A DNA stretch of 38,860 nt from Candidatus Polarisedimenticolia bacterium (GTDB lineage Bacteria; Acidobacteriota; Polarisedimenticolia; Gp22-AA2; AA152), in contig DASTZC010000224.1 of assembly GCA_035764505.1 (NCBI GenBank), forward strand, positions 1 through 38,860, in the 5' to 3' direction. This document shows, piece after piece, positions 8,934 through 17,630 of the stretch. A model generated the notes under the pieces. That model ran no database searches, was not told the origin of the DNA, and saw nothing but the letters and a program-made list of their open reading frames with translations. The position numbers were made by a program, and so were the translations under genes. Numbering within the stretch: position 1 is the first letter of the stretch; each line of letters starts with the position of its first letter.

Positions 8934-11900
8934 TTACCGGATCGCGCCTTCGGGAGCGGAATCGGCGCCGCTTTGCGGCACCGGGCTCCAGGCGGGGAGA
9001 TCCAGGAGCACTTCCGTCCCTTGGCCCGGCGCGGAGTGGACCTGGACCCGACCCCCCTGCTCTTCGGTCGATTTCCGGACGATCGACAGGCCCAGCCCCG
9101 AGCCGGACGCTTTGGTCGAGAAGTAGGGCTCGAAAAGGCGGGCACGGGCTGCGGGGTCGATCCCCGGGCCGGTGTCCTTCACCCGGATGCGCACCCGCCG
9201 CGAGGGGAGCCCGGCGCCATCTGGCGCGATGCCGGCCAGGATGCTGAGGGTGCCTCCTTCGGGCATCGCCTCCAGCGCGTTCTGGACCAGGTTGGAGAGG
9301 GCGCGGCGGGTGAGGACCGGGTCGGCCCAGAGGTCGGGAGTACCGGTATCGACGCGCAGCTCGAGCATGGTCCCCGCAGGCGGGGTGGCCCGGTAAGGGG
9401 CCAGCACTTCCTCGAGAAGCTGCGCCGGGGCGATGCGCTGCGGCTTCGGGTCCGGAATCCGCGCATAGTCGGAGAAATCGGCCGCGATGCGCCGCAGCGC
9501 CAGCACCTGCTTCTGAATCGTGTCGAGACATTCCTCGAGGATGTCGCCGAAATCGGGCGCCGAGGCCGAATAGACCTTGCGCAGGTGATCGGCGGAGAGC
9601 TGGATGGGGGTCAGCGGGTTCTTGATCTCGTGGGCGATGGTGCGGGCCATCTCCGCCCAGGCCTGCAGTCGGCTGGAGCGCACCGTCTCGGTGAGGTCCT
9701 CGAGAAGCAAGATCCTTCCCGGAGGCGCGGCCGGGCTCTCGCGGAAGGGGAGCGAGGCCACCCGCAGGGTCGCCGGCCGGTCCTCCCAGCGCAGCTCGAT
9801 CTGCCAGCGGGCCTCGCGATCGGCAGGGGAGCCGGCGAGGGCGTCGCGCAGGGAGGCGAGCGCCGCATCGGAGGAGAGGGTCTCGAACAGATCCGAGCCC
9901 GGGGTGGGCGTGGAGGGCAGCCCCAGCAGCAGGCGCGCCGCCGGGTTGACCGTCACGATGCGCTCCTGCGCGTCGGTGGAGACCACGCCGGTCGTGGCGT
10001 GCAGCAGGATCTTGCGGATGTAGTCGCTTCGGCGCCGAAGGTCCTCGCGCTGTCGGCGCAGGGAGGCGGCCATCCGGTTGAACGAGTCGATGAGCATGGC
10101 CGGCTCGTCGCGCGTGCGCAGGCGGACCTCCGCGTCGTAGTCTCCCGACTCGATGCGCTCGGTGGCCGCGGCGAGCGCGGAGATGGGGCGAGCCACGCGG
10201 CGCGCCAGGATGTCCGACAACAGCGTGGATAGCAGGAGCATCAGCACGGTCACGATCAGGATCGCCTCCTCGACGTCCGCCCGCTTGTGCCGGATCTCCG
10301 TCTCCTTGCCCGACAGCGGCAGCGACAGCACGCCCGCAGCCGGGTTCCCGAGCGACAGCGGCGCGGCGATCACCAGCGTGTTGAGCTTGCCGATCCGCAG
10401 TCGCCCCAGGGCATAGGGCTGACCCTCCAGGAGCAGCCGCCGGTAGAGGGGCGCTTCCAGGCGGGTAGGGAGCAGGCCCGAGGCGAACAGCTCGCGGGTG
10501 CTGGAAGCGGAAAGCACCTCCCCCCGGTAGAGGCTGATGTCCTCGTGCACCACCCGGGAGATCCAGTAAGCCACGCCGTCCTCGATGGGCGGGGCGGCCT
10601 CTTCCTGCGTGTCCGCCGAAAGGTAGTCCTCGACGATGCGCCCCGCCGCCCCCAGCGAGCTGATTCCCTGGGACAGGAGGTTCTCCTCGAATTCCCGCGC
10701 CGCGAAGCGCTGCATGAAGAAGGCCAGGGCGAACAGCGGCAGAAAAGAAGCGGCGAGAAACACCGCCAGCAGCCGGCGGAACAATCCGCCGCGCGGCCGC
10801 AACCGCGGCAGCGTCATCCCTCCCAGCATTCCCAGCACCGCGGCAAACACGAGGCCCAGGAGCAGCCCTATGAGAATCATGCGGGTGAAGCTTCCGGTGA
10901 GCCGCAGCGCCGAGGGGAGGAGAAAGCCCATGGCGAGCACTTTCCCGGAGGAGCGCTTGGCGATAACGCGGAAATCCTCCTCGCCGATGCGGGCTTTGGT
11001 CCAGCGCGGCCGTCCCGCCGGCAGGCGCTCCAGGAAACCGGGCGGAAAGACCGGCGCATTCTCGAGATTGCACTCCTTTATCCTGCCGGACTCGTCGAGC
11101 GAGGCGAGCAGGGGCTCCGATCCGATCAGCTCCGGGTTGGTCTCGCGCGTCTGCGAGACCTGGAAGACGCGCGCGTAGGGGTTGCCTGCGCGCAGCACCG
11201 AAAGATTCTCCGCTTCGTCGACCAGGTAGATCTGGACGCGGTGGGGCGCGACCCCGGGGGCTTTCAGCAGCGTCTCGGCTTCCAGGACGCGCCGCTTCAG
11301 CCCCCCGACGCGCAGCACCAGCCGCTTCGGATGGTCCGGGCCCCGGGAGGGGAGCTCCTGCACCTTCGCCTCGGCCGGAAGGTTCAATCCAAAGCGTCCC
11401 ATCGGCGTGCCGTCCGGGGCGAACAGCCTGAGGGAGGAGCTGAGGCCCTCCTCCTTCAGACGGGTGAGGGACCAGAGACGATACGCGGTTCCCTCACCGC
11501 CTGCTCCGCCGGCCGAGGCCAGGATGCGCCGGGCGCGCGGCGACTCGTCGAGGCGGTCGATCGCCTCTTTCAGGATCTGCTCGCGGATCGAGGCCTGGTT
11601 CTCCACCTCGGGAAGCAGGGTGTCGAGAAAGAACGACTCGCGCTGGCGGATCGAGCTGCGCAGCAGGAGCGGAAGAAAAAGGAAGACGGTGAGAGTGACG
11701 AAGGCGATGGCGCGGGCGGCCGTGGGAAGGCGGACCGGATTCATGGAGATGCGCGGGGATACGGCGCGCCGGATCTCGCTTCCCCAGCTCAGCGCCAGCA
11801 GCAGCCAGCCGCCGAACAGCATCAGCAAGCCGGCCTGCACGAGGAGCCGCGGGGCGTTGATCGGAAGGAGCTCCACCCGCGTCACATCGAAGCGCGCGTG

Positions 11901-13208
11901 CCAGGGGGTCTCCGTGGCGAGGCGTCCCAGGAAGTAGCCCGACGGCACGAGCAGCAGTACGCCGGCTGCGATGCGCAGCGGGCGCGCCGGAATTTCAGGA
12001 TCCCAGCGGCTCCGTGTCAGCTCGGTCACCAGCAGGAGCCAGACCACGGAGGTCAGGAAGAAATCGCCGGCCGAGCGGAACAGCGGCTCGGCGAGCATCG
12101 ATCCGAACAGACGCGGGTCGAACAGCGAAGAGCCGGAAATGCCGTAGCTCAAAGGAAGCAGCGCGGCGCGCGCGGCCACCAGGAATCCGGCACCGGAGAG
12201 CATCCATGTCGTGCTTCCTTCTTCCCGTCGGGCAAAGCAGAGCAGCGCCAGGAGCAGCAGCCCGGCGGCGTTCAAGAGCACTCCGGCAATCCGATGGTTC
12301 CGGCGATCCTGGAGGAGCACCTCGTCGAGCTGCTGGTCGCCCAGGGAGACCACGACCAGCGTTCGGCCGCTGGCATCCTGCAGCGGCACGAAGAGATTAA
12401 CGGAGGCGGGGAGCGCGCCGTGACGCGCCCGGCCCAGACGCGAAGAAGCAAGGTCCGATTCCTCGCTCGGTCGGACGGGGGCCGCGATTCGCAGGCTCAC
12501 GCTGCCGCCCCGGACTGCGGGTCGGTGCAGGGGAAGACGCGGCTCCTCCTCGAGCGGGGACTGCAAGAGGTACTCGCCCAGCAGAAATGTGTCGCTCCCC
12601 ACGGGAGTCGAGGAGGCCAGGATCTGCGAGGCTCCCTGCACGAAAATGCTCGTGCCGCCCCGACCGGCGGGCGCGGCGCCCAGCGCCGTGCGCCCGCCCC
12701 AGGCGATGGGCCCTTCCTTGCTCCAAAGGGTCCAGCCGAACCGATCCCCTTCGGGCCGAGGGCGGGTGGCGGCTGCTTCCAGGACCTGGAACAAGGCGCG
12801 CCGGTCGCCCGCAGGCACGCGTGCCAGGTGGGCAGCCGGCGCCGACAGGTCGCCCAGCAGCTGGGCGAAATCCCGGCGGATCCGCTGTGCCCTCAGCTCC
12901 AGCCGCGTGCTGCGCTGCTCCTCCCACGAGGACACGGTTCGGCGTGCCTGGAGGTGGTGGGTCAGGGCGAAAGCCGCGAGAAGGAAAACGAGGATGGTTG
13001 CGACACCGAGCAGGCGGAGGGTGGGTTGTGGCGCCCGCCGTGACGATCGCCAGGAGAGCTGCAGCAGGATCGCCAGGCCCATCAAAAGGACACATTGCCA
13101 GGCCGCCAGGCGCAGGAACCCGGACAGGAGGTCCCATTCGAGCAGCGCCAGGGCCAGAATGAGGGCCGCGAGCGCGACGGGGGAGACGGCTCGTGCGGTC
13201 TTGCTCAA
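8934..13208 (-). CDS. Very large multi-sensor histidine kinase, NtrY-like
   Basis: A 1424-residue membrane kinase. Order of parts: three membrane helices (about 10-28, 35-52, 66-83); a first periplasmic domain (about 90-300); a bundle of helices (about 306-517); a second periplasmic domain (about 520-755); helices near 777-797 and 812-832; a third extracytoplasmic segment (about 835-978); a last helix (981-1000); HAMP (about 1000-1052); PAS (about 1060-1170); dimerisation/phosphorylation domain with His1193 in TIAHEIKNPLTPIQLS; ATPase domain with Asn1310, DTGPGI (1345-1350) and GSGLGLSIVRK. The H-box and HAMP-PAS order are NtrY-like. Most histidine kinases are less than half this size. No response regulator is encoded nearby, so the partner is unknown. 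The start is TTG at 13208 behind GGGAGG. The downstream asnB and glycosyltransferase genes may share its transcript. Confidence 0.93.
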   Translation of the reverse strand: MSKTARAVSPVALAALILALALLEWDLLSGFLRLAAWQCVLLMGLAILLQLSWRSSRRAPQPTLRLLGVATILVFLLAAFALTHHLQARRTVSSWEEQRSTRLELRAQRIRRDFAQLLGDLSAPAAHLARVPAGDRRALFQVLEAAATRPRPEGDRFGWTLWSKEGPIAWGGRTALGAAPAGRGGTSIFVQGASQILASSTPVGSDTFLLGEYLLQSPLEEEPRLPLHRPAVRGGSVSLRIAAPVRPSEESDLASSRLGRARHGALPASVNLFVPLQDASGRTLVVVSLGDQQLDEVLLQDRRNHRIAGVLLNAAGLLLLALLCFARREEGSTTWMLSGAGFLVAARAALLPLSYGISGSSLFDPRLFGSMLAEPLFRSAGDFFLTSVVWLLLVTELTRSRWDPEIPARPLRIAAGVLLLVPSGYFLGRLATETPWHARFDVTRVELLPINAPRLLVQAGLLMLFGGWLLLALSWGSEIRRAVSPRISMNPVRLPTAARAIAFVTLTVFLFLPLLLRSSIRQRESFFLDTLLPEVENQASIREQILKEAIDRLDESPRARRILASAGGAGGEGTAYRLWSLTRLKEEGLSSSLRLFAPDGTPMGRFGLNLPAEAKVQELPSRGPDHPKRLVLRVGGLKRRVLEAETLLKAPGVAPHRVQIYLVDEAENLSVLRAGNPYARVFQVSQTRETNPELIGSEPLLASLDESGRIKECNLENAPVFPPGFLERLPAGRPRWTKARIGEEDFRVIAKRSSGKVLAMGFLLPSALRLTGSFTRMILIGLLLGLVFAAVLGMLGGMTLPRLRPRGGLFRRLLAVFLAASFLPLFALAFFMQRFAAREFEENLLSQGISSLGAAGRIVEDYLSADTQEEAAPPIEDGVAYWISRVVHEDISLYRGEVLSASSTRELFASGLLPTRLEAPLYRRLLLEGQPYALGRLRIGKLNTLVIAAPLSLGNPAAGVLSLPLSGKETEIRHKRADVEEAILIVTVLMLLLSTLLSDILARRVARPISALAAATERIESGDYDAEVRLRTRDEPAMLIDSFNRMAASLRRQREDLRRRSDYIRKILLHATTGVVSTDAQERIVTVNPAARLLLGLPSTPTPGSDLFETLSSDAALASLRDALAGSPADREARWQIELRWEDRPATLRVASLPFRESPAAPPGRILLLEDLTETVRSSRLQAWAEMARTIAHEIKNPLTPIQLSADHLRKVYSASAPDFGDILEECLDTIQKQVLALRRIAADFSDYARIPDPKPQRIAPAQLLEEVLAPYRATPPAGTMLELRVDTGTPDLWADPVLTRRALSNLVQNALEAMPEGGTLSILAGIAPDGAGLPSRRVRIRVKDTGPGIDPAARARLFEPYFSTKASGSGLGLSIVRKSTEEQGGRVQVHSAPGQGTEVLLDLPAWSPVPQSGADSAPEGAIR

Positions 13209-13218
13209 GCGCCTCCCG

Positions 13219-13692
13219 TCAGGGGACGTCGCGGAGCTCCTTGAGAATCCAACCGCCGTCCCTCCGGACCAGTGTGAAGGCGATCTGTGCCGTTTGTTCC
13301 CGCGAGCGTCCCGTGCGGAACTTCCACCGTCCGACGGCGATGATGCGCTCGGGTTGCTCCGGTGGATTGCCGCCCTTCAGGAAGTTGAACTGCAGGGTAC
13401 TGCGTGAGCGGAAGATCGACTGCAGGACCAGGCAAACCTGGTCGATGCTGTAGTAGCCGTGAGGAAACCCCAGAGTCCCGGAGTCCATGAGGATCTTCTC
13501 TCCCTTGGCGGCGACCTGCCGGATCCGGCCGGGATCTCCTTCCCGGAACATCCTCTCCAGCGGCTCCAGCGGATTGCCTGAGGGTGACCCCTGCCCCGCC
13601 AGAGCCAGGGAAGCGGCCCACAGGAAGATTGCCACGGCGACCATGGGCCGGCGGCGAAAGACCTTGCGAGTCTCTGGGTCCGAAAGGTCCAA
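13219..13692 (-). CDS. Exported DUF4783/NTF2-like protein
   Basis: A 157-residue protein whose second half resembles small cone-shaped DUF4783/NTF2-like domains: GYYSIDQVCLVLQSIF, then FLKGG...RIIAVGRWKFRTG, then IAFTLVRRDGGWILKELR. The resemblance is recognised by pattern only. The N-terminus has an Arg-rich stretch (RRRP) followed by a hydrophobic segment, VAVAIFLWAASLALAG, typical of a signal peptide. Either the TTG at 13692 (with GGAGAG upstream) or the ATG at 13644 could be the start; the ATG gives the neater signal peptide. It is read just ahead of the giant kinase gene (10 bases between stop and start), so it may be a periplasmic partner of that sensor; this is inference. Confidence 0.7.
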   Translation of the reverse strand: MDLSDPETRKVFRRRPMVAVAIFLWAASLALAGQGSPSGNPLEPLERMFREGDPGRIRQVAAKGEKILMDSGTLGFPHGYYSIDQVCLVLQSIFRSRSTLQFNFLKGGNPPEQPERIIAVGRWKFRTGRSREQTAQIAFTLVRRDGGWILKELRDVP

Positions 13693-13725
13693 CTGCTCTC
13701 CAACTCTCTTAAGACGTTGGACTTA

Positions 13726-13734
13726 TGCTAGACT
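13726..13734 (+). promoter_or_regulatory. Possible extended -10 promoter for the M28 peptidase
   Basis: TGCTAGACT fits an extended -10 element (TGn followed by a TATAAT-like hexamer). No good -35 is seen. Transcription would begin near 13741, leaving a short leader before the ribosome site AAGGAG at 13752-13757. Confidence 0.35.
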
Positions 13735-13763
13735 CTCCACCCTTCATCGTCAAGGAGCGCCGC

Positions 13764-16001
13764 ATGAAAGTCCGAGTTCGTCTCCTGGCAAGCCTGCTCG
13801 CGAGCCTGCTGGCGGGCGCCTGCTCGGGAGTCGGATCCACGGATCCCGCTGCGCGCTCGAGGCTCATGCAGGACATGCAGGCCCTTGCGGGGCGTATCGG
13901 CCCACGTCCCGCCGGCAGTCCCGCCGAAGCGCGTGCCCGCGGCTACATTCTCGATGCGATGCGGTCCGCCGGATTGCAGGCGAGCGAGCAGCCGCTGGGG
14001 GAGCTGGAGCTTTGGGAGTCGACCGACCTGATGCTCGACTCGGCCAATGTCATCGGCGTGCTCCCGGGAAGCGTCGCCGGGAGCATCGTTCTCGGTGCGC
14101 ACCATGACAGCCGCAGTCTTTCCTGCCCGGGCGCCGCCGACGACGCCTCGGGGGTGGCGGTCATGCTGGAAGCGGCGCGCCGCTGGGCCAAGAAGGAGCG
14201 GCGCCACACGCTGGTGTTCGCCTCTTTCACCGGAGAGGAGACTTTCGGGTTGCCGGGATCCGCCGGCTTCTTGAGACACTGGGACGGAGAGAAGCCCATC
14301 GCCGCGGTGACGCTGGATTTCGTCTCCACCGGAAAGGTCTTCGTGGCCCCTTTTCCGCGACCGCCGGAGCTGTGGGCGAACCGCCTGCTGGCGCGCGCCG
14401 AAGCGCAGGTCCACACCGGCAGGGCGACCTTCGATCCCTGGCTCGTCGCCGTGCCTCGCATCCTCGATATTCCCTACTTCGCCGATCATGTCTCGTTCCT
14501 GGAAGCCGGCATCCCGGCCCTGAACCTGAGCTGCCAGTTTCCCGCCTGGACCTATCACACCCGCGAGGATACGCCCGAGCGCGTGGAGGGGGAGACGCTG
14601 GTGGCGGCAGCCGACCTGGTCACCGAGATGATCGGGATTCTCGACCGCGGTGAAGCCGACCTGAAGAGCACCGACAAAGGCTATGCTCCGGTGCCGGCTC
14701 TGGGCTCCGCTTTCTTCCTGCCGCTGCTAGGTCTGCGTGCCCTGGAAGCGGCGGTGCTGCTGGCGGGGCTGGCGGTCGCGACGGTGAGGCGCCGCGAGAT
14801 TCTCCGGGTGGATGCCTGGGGAGAGACCCTGCGCGCCCTGTTCATGGCCATTCCCTTCACCCTTCTCGGGATCTCGGGGGGTCTCGCCGTGGAGAGCCTG
14901 CTTGGCTGGATTGCCGGGGTGAGCCATCCTTCTTCGGCCCATCCGTTGGCCCACGTGGGGGGAGCGCTGGCAGCTTCCGCCTTCACATTCTGGCTTGCGG
15001 CGGTACTCTTCCGCTTCGTGCGTCCCGCCACCCGGTCCGGTCCCTACCTGGCCGCCGGATGGCTCGTCCTGGCGTCCGAAGCGGCAGCCCTGTCGGGTCT
15101 TCACCGGCACGAAATCGCCTTTCCCTTGTGGGCCGGCGCCGCAGGTATGCTGCTGGCGTCGCTCTCCGGAAGCGTCATCCGCCAGGTGGCCTGGGCCTGC
15201 CTGGGAGCCCTGGCGTCGATTTCCTACCTTTCGCCGGTGACCTATCGGATGTTCCTCGAGCTTTCCGGTTCGACGGTGCCACCGGCGGCCTTATGGGTCG
15301 GGGCTCTCGCGCTGCTGCTTCCCTGGTTCCTTTTCTTCCAGGGGATTGCCTGCCATCCGGAGGTTCTCCTTGGCGGACGGCCCGGTCGGCTGCTGTCGGC
15401 GCCGGTGGGATTGATCCTGGCACTTCTCGCCGCCGGTTCGGCGGCGGCGAACGGACTGGTTCCGACCTACGACTCCCGTCACCGCGTCCTGGTGCAGGTG
15501 GGCGAAGAGATCGATCTGACGAGGCGGGAGGTCACGGCCCATCTCGCGTCGCTCGAGCCCCTTGCCGCCTTGCGTCTGGAAGGATGGGATTCCCAGGCTC
15601 TGTCCGACGGCACGCGGCAGACCCTCGACATCCCATGGGACCGAATCGATCCTCCCGCGGTCACCCTCGAGACCGAGAACGGCGAAACGGAGAGCATCGT
15701 GCGCCTGCGCGGCCTCCTCCCGGACAACCCGCGGTTCGTGTCGCTTCGGCTGGCCTCGTCGGCATCCTTCCAGGTTTTTCGCGGCGGGAGCTGGGGGACC
15801 TTCCGCAATTACCGCAAGGCCACGCCCTCCATGGAACGGGGGCTGCAGCTCGAGGTCCCTGTCCGCAAGGAAACCGGGGCGCCAGTGCACGTGGAAGCGG
15901 AAATCCTTCTGGATGAGGATATCCTCGGACTGCGACCCCGCGCGGCGACACGCGCCTTTCGCTTCTGGTCGCGCCTGAAGCTCACGGCACGGATTCCCTA
16001 G
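13764..16001 (+). CDS. Membrane-anchored M28 family zinc metallopeptidase
   Basis: A 745-residue protein. ATG 13764 follows AAGGAG by six bases. An N-terminal signal ends in a possible lipobox (LAGAC, Cys20). The peptidase domain (about 30-295) has the full M28 set: His113 and Asp115 (GAHHDS), Asp126 (GAADDASG), Glu158/Glu159 (TGEET), Asp185 (LDF) and His265 (YHTREDT), so it should be an active di-zinc aminopeptidase or carboxypeptidase outside the cytoplasm. After it come about eight membrane helices (about 312-565) and a soluble beta-rich domain of about 170 residues. Soluble M28 enzymes lack this tail; the layout recalls the eukaryotic vacuolar Pff1 and ER ERMP1 proteases. It is divergent from the sensor-kinase operon, sharing a 71-base intergenic region. 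The substrate is unknown. Confidence 0.88.
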   Translation: MKVRVRLLASLLASLLAGACSGVGSTDPAARSRLMQDMQALAGRIGPRPAGSPAEARARGYILDAMRSAGLQASEQPLGELELWESTDLMLDSANVIGVLPGSVAGSIVLGAHHDSRSLSCPGAADDASGVAVMLEAARRWAKKERRHTLVFASFTGEETFGLPGSAGFLRHWDGEKPIAAVTLDFVSTGKVFVAPFPRPPELWANRLLARAEAQVHTGRATFDPWLVAVPRILDIPYFADHVSFLEAGIPALNLSCQFPAWTYHTREDTPERVEGETLVAAADLVTEMIGILDRGEADLKSTDKGYAPVPALGSAFFLPLLGLRALEAAVLLAGLAVATVRRREILRVDAWGETLRALFMAIPFTLLGISGGLAVESLLGWIAGVSHPSSAHPLAHVGGALAASAFTFWLAAVLFRFVRPATRSGPYLAAGWLVLASEAAALSGLHRHEIAFPLWAGAAGMLLASLSGSVIRQVAWACLGALASISYLSPVTYRMFLELSGSTVPPAALWVGALALLLPWFLFFQGIACHPEVLLGGRPGRLLSAPVGLILALLAAGSAAANGLVPTYDSRHRVLVQVGEEIDLTRREVTAHLASLEPLAALRLEGWDSQALSDGTRQTLDIPWDRIDPPAVTLETENGETESIVRLRGLLPDNPRFVSLRLASSASFQVFRGGSWGTFRNYRKATPSMERGLQLEVPVRKETGAPVHVEAEILLDEDILGLRPRAATRAFRFWSRLKLTARIP

Positions 16002-16036
16002 CACCGTCCGGGGACGCCGATTCCGCCGCGGCCCTT

Positions 16037-16045
16037 TGCTATACT
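16037..16045 (+). promoter_or_regulatory. Possible extended -10 promoter for the tusA-like gene
   Basis: TGCTATACT is an extended -10 match lying 35 bases before the ATG of the sulfur-carrier gene. No clear -35 is present. It resembles the element in front of the M28 gene. Confidence 0.4.
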
Positions 16046-16079
16046 TGCCCTCCCGCGCAGACGATGGGAGCTCGACGCG

Positions 16080-16442
16080 ATGCCGCAGCCCGTCAGAATG
16101 AGCAGCGATTCCGGAAAGCCCGCCGACCCGCAGCCCGGGGCGCCGGCAGAAGCGATTTTCCCGGAGCCCGACGTGCGGCTCGATACCGTGGGGCTGTATT
16201 GCCCCGTGCCGATCATCAAGACCCAGGCGCGGATTCGCTCGATGCAGCCGGGAGAGGTCCTCGAGATTGCTTCCGATGACCGGGTGATCCTGCTGGACAT
16301 GCCGGCCTGGTGCCGCTCCACCGGTCACGAATACCTGGGGGGGCGCGAGACGGTGGACGAAATTCTCCTGCTGTACGTGAGAAAGGTGGAGCGCTCCTCG
16401 GGAGGGCCAGGCGCCGGAGCAAGATCCGGAGGAAGACGATGA
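16080..16442 (+). CDS. TusA-family sulfur carrier protein
   Basis: A 120-residue protein with a central TusA/SirA-like domain: LDTVGLYCPVPIIKTQARI has the invariant CPxP motif with Cys41, which carries persulfide sulfur in this family, and VLEIASDDRVILLDMPAWC continues the alpha/beta fold. Compared with the usual length of about 80 residues it has a Pro/Gly-rich extension of about 30 residues at the front and a Gly/Arg-rich tail. The ribosome site GGGAG lies nine bases before ATG 16080; a second ATG at 16098 would shorten the extension. Its stop overlaps the start of the PP-loop gene by four bases, which strongly suggests it delivers sulfur to that enzyme. Confidence 0.9.
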   Translation: MPQPVRMSSDSGKPADPQPGAPAEAIFPEPDVRLDTVGLYCPVPIIKTQARIRSMQPGEVLEIASDDRVILLDMPAWCRSTGHEYLGGRETVDEILLLYVRKVERSSGGPGAGARSGGRR

Positions 16443-17494
16443 CGAGCAGGGTGGCGGGAGAGACGATTCGGGCCCTGGGGCTGATTTCCGGCGGGCTCGA
16501 TTCGACGCTGGCGGCCCGGGTCCTGATCGAGCAGGGGATCGAGGTCCACGGCGTGAATTACGCCACCGGCTTCTGCACCAATGATCAACGGCGTGCGGTG
16601 GGGCGTCCCAACGAGTCGGCCCACCGGCTGCGCAACGAGGCGCTGCGCGCCGGCGGCGATCTCGGGATCGAGGTCGAAATCGAGCCGGTGGAGCGCGAAT
16701 ACTTTGGCATCGTGGTCAATCCCAAGTTCGGCCACGGCGCGCACATGAACCCCTGTATCGACTGCCGCATCTTCATGCTCAACAAGGCGAAGGCGCGCAT
16801 GGATTCGCTGGGAGCGCATTTCATCTTCACCGGCGAGGTCCTGGGACAGCGCCCCATGTCGCAACACCTGGCGGCGCTGCAGACGATCGAGAAGGAGGCA
16901 GGCCTCGAAGGGCTGCTCCTGCGGCCTCTGTCGGCGCGCCATCTGCCCGAGACGATTCCGGAAAAGCGCGGCTGGGTGGACCGAGCACGACTGCTTTCGA
17001 TCTCGGGACGCTCGCGGCGCGGGCAGCTGGCGCTCGCGGAGACCTTCCAGATTGCCGAATTTCCGCAGCCTTCGGGTGGCTGCTGCTCGCTGACCGACGA
17101 CACCTTCTCGCGCCGTCTGAAGGACGCCCTGGACCATCAGGTGCCCTTCGAGCCGGGGACCGAAGATCCGGTTCTGCTCAAGGTAGGTAGACATTTTCGA
17201 GTGTCGCACGGCGTCAAGGTGGTGGTGGGCAGAGACGAGGCGGAGAACGGCTTTCTGGCGAAGCACCGGGCCGGTCGCTGGTGGTTCGAGGTCCCCGATG
17301 CAGGCAGCCCTCTGGTACTGGCCCAGGGAGAGCCCGACACGGCGCTGCGCGAGCTGATCGCGGGAATTGCGGCGCGCTTCTCATCGCGCCGCCGCGAGGC
17401 GGAGGTGACGGTGACGGCGCGCCGGGAGGAGCGCTGCGAGCAGCTGCGCGTGTCGCCGCTTCCCGAGAGCCTGCTGGAAGCCTACCGGATCTGA
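16439..17494 (+). CDS. PP-loop ATP pyrophosphatase, predicted tRNA thiolation enzyme
   Basis: A 351-residue protein. An N-terminal PP-loop, LISGGLDSTLAARVL (SGGLDS at 17-22), adenylates a substrate as in ThiI and MnmA. Cysteines that may carry sulfur or bind an Fe-S cluster are Cys46, Cys106/Cys109 (NPCIDCR) and Cys215/Cys216 (GGCCSL). The C-terminal part (about 240-350; HFRVSHGVKVVVGRDEAEN) resembles the NFACT-R RNA-binding fold seen in some ThiI/MnmA-like proteins. It lacks the THUMP domain of classical ThiI. The coupling to a TusA-like carrier supports a role in tRNA 2-thio- or 4-thiouridine formation; which uridine cannot be told from sequence. Four-base overlap with the preceding gene. 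Confidence 0.85.
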   Translation: MTSRVAGETIRALGLISGGLDSTLAARVLIEQGIEVHGVNYATGFCTNDQRRAVGRPNESAHRLRNEALRAGGDLGIEVEIEPVEREYFGIVVNPKFGHGAHMNPCIDCRIFMLNKAKARMDSLGAHFIFTGEVLGQRPMSQHLAALQTIEKEAGLEGLLLRPLSARHLPETIPEKRGWVDRARLLSISGRSRRGQLALAETFQIAEFPQPSGGCCSLTDDTFSRRLKDALDHQVPFEPGTEDPVLLKVGRHFRVSHGVKVVVGRDEAENGFLAKHRAGRWWFEVPDAGSPLVLAQGEPDTALRELIAGIAARFSSRRREAEVTVTARREERCEQLRVSPLPESLLEAYRI

Positions 17495-17514
17495 TGCGCC
17501 GGCGCCGGACATGG

Positions 17515-17520
17515 TAGAAT
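17515..17520 (+). promoter_or_regulatory. Candidate -10 element of the tRNA-Val gene
   Basis: TAGAAT lies 28 bases before the tRNA and is identical to the -10 of the tRNA-Ala promoter. The -35 region (CTGATG at 17491-17496) is a poor match. Confidence 0.4.
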
Positions 17521-17548
17521 CCCGGCCCGATAGCAGACAGCATTTCTA

Positions 17549-17623
17549 GGGGCGTTAACTCAGCGGGAGAGTGCTATCCTCACACGGTAGAAGTCGCTGG
17601 TTCAAATCCAGCACGCCCCACCA
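17549..17623 (+). tRNA. tRNA-Val (anticodon CAC)
   Basis: Folds as a complete cloverleaf: acceptor GGGGCGT with ACGCCCC; D-stem ACTC/GAGT; anticodon stem CTATC/GGTAG with loop CTCACAC, giving anticodon CAC, which reads the valine codon GTG; T-stem GCTGG/CCAGC with loop TTCAAAT; discriminator A and an encoded CCA at 17621-17623. There is one U-G pair in the anticodon stem. Confidence 0.93.
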
Positions 17624-17630
17624 CCCGCCC

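Noticed and set aside
8157-10232. A 691-codon plus-strand open frame across asnB and the kinase
   Set aside because: It spans two real genes on the other strand and has no recognisable motif.
10287-13043. A 918-codon plus-strand open frame opposite the histidine kinase
   Set aside because: It is a by-product of G+C-rich third positions; its Gln/Arg-rich composition shows no domain, while the minus frame encodes a complete kinase.
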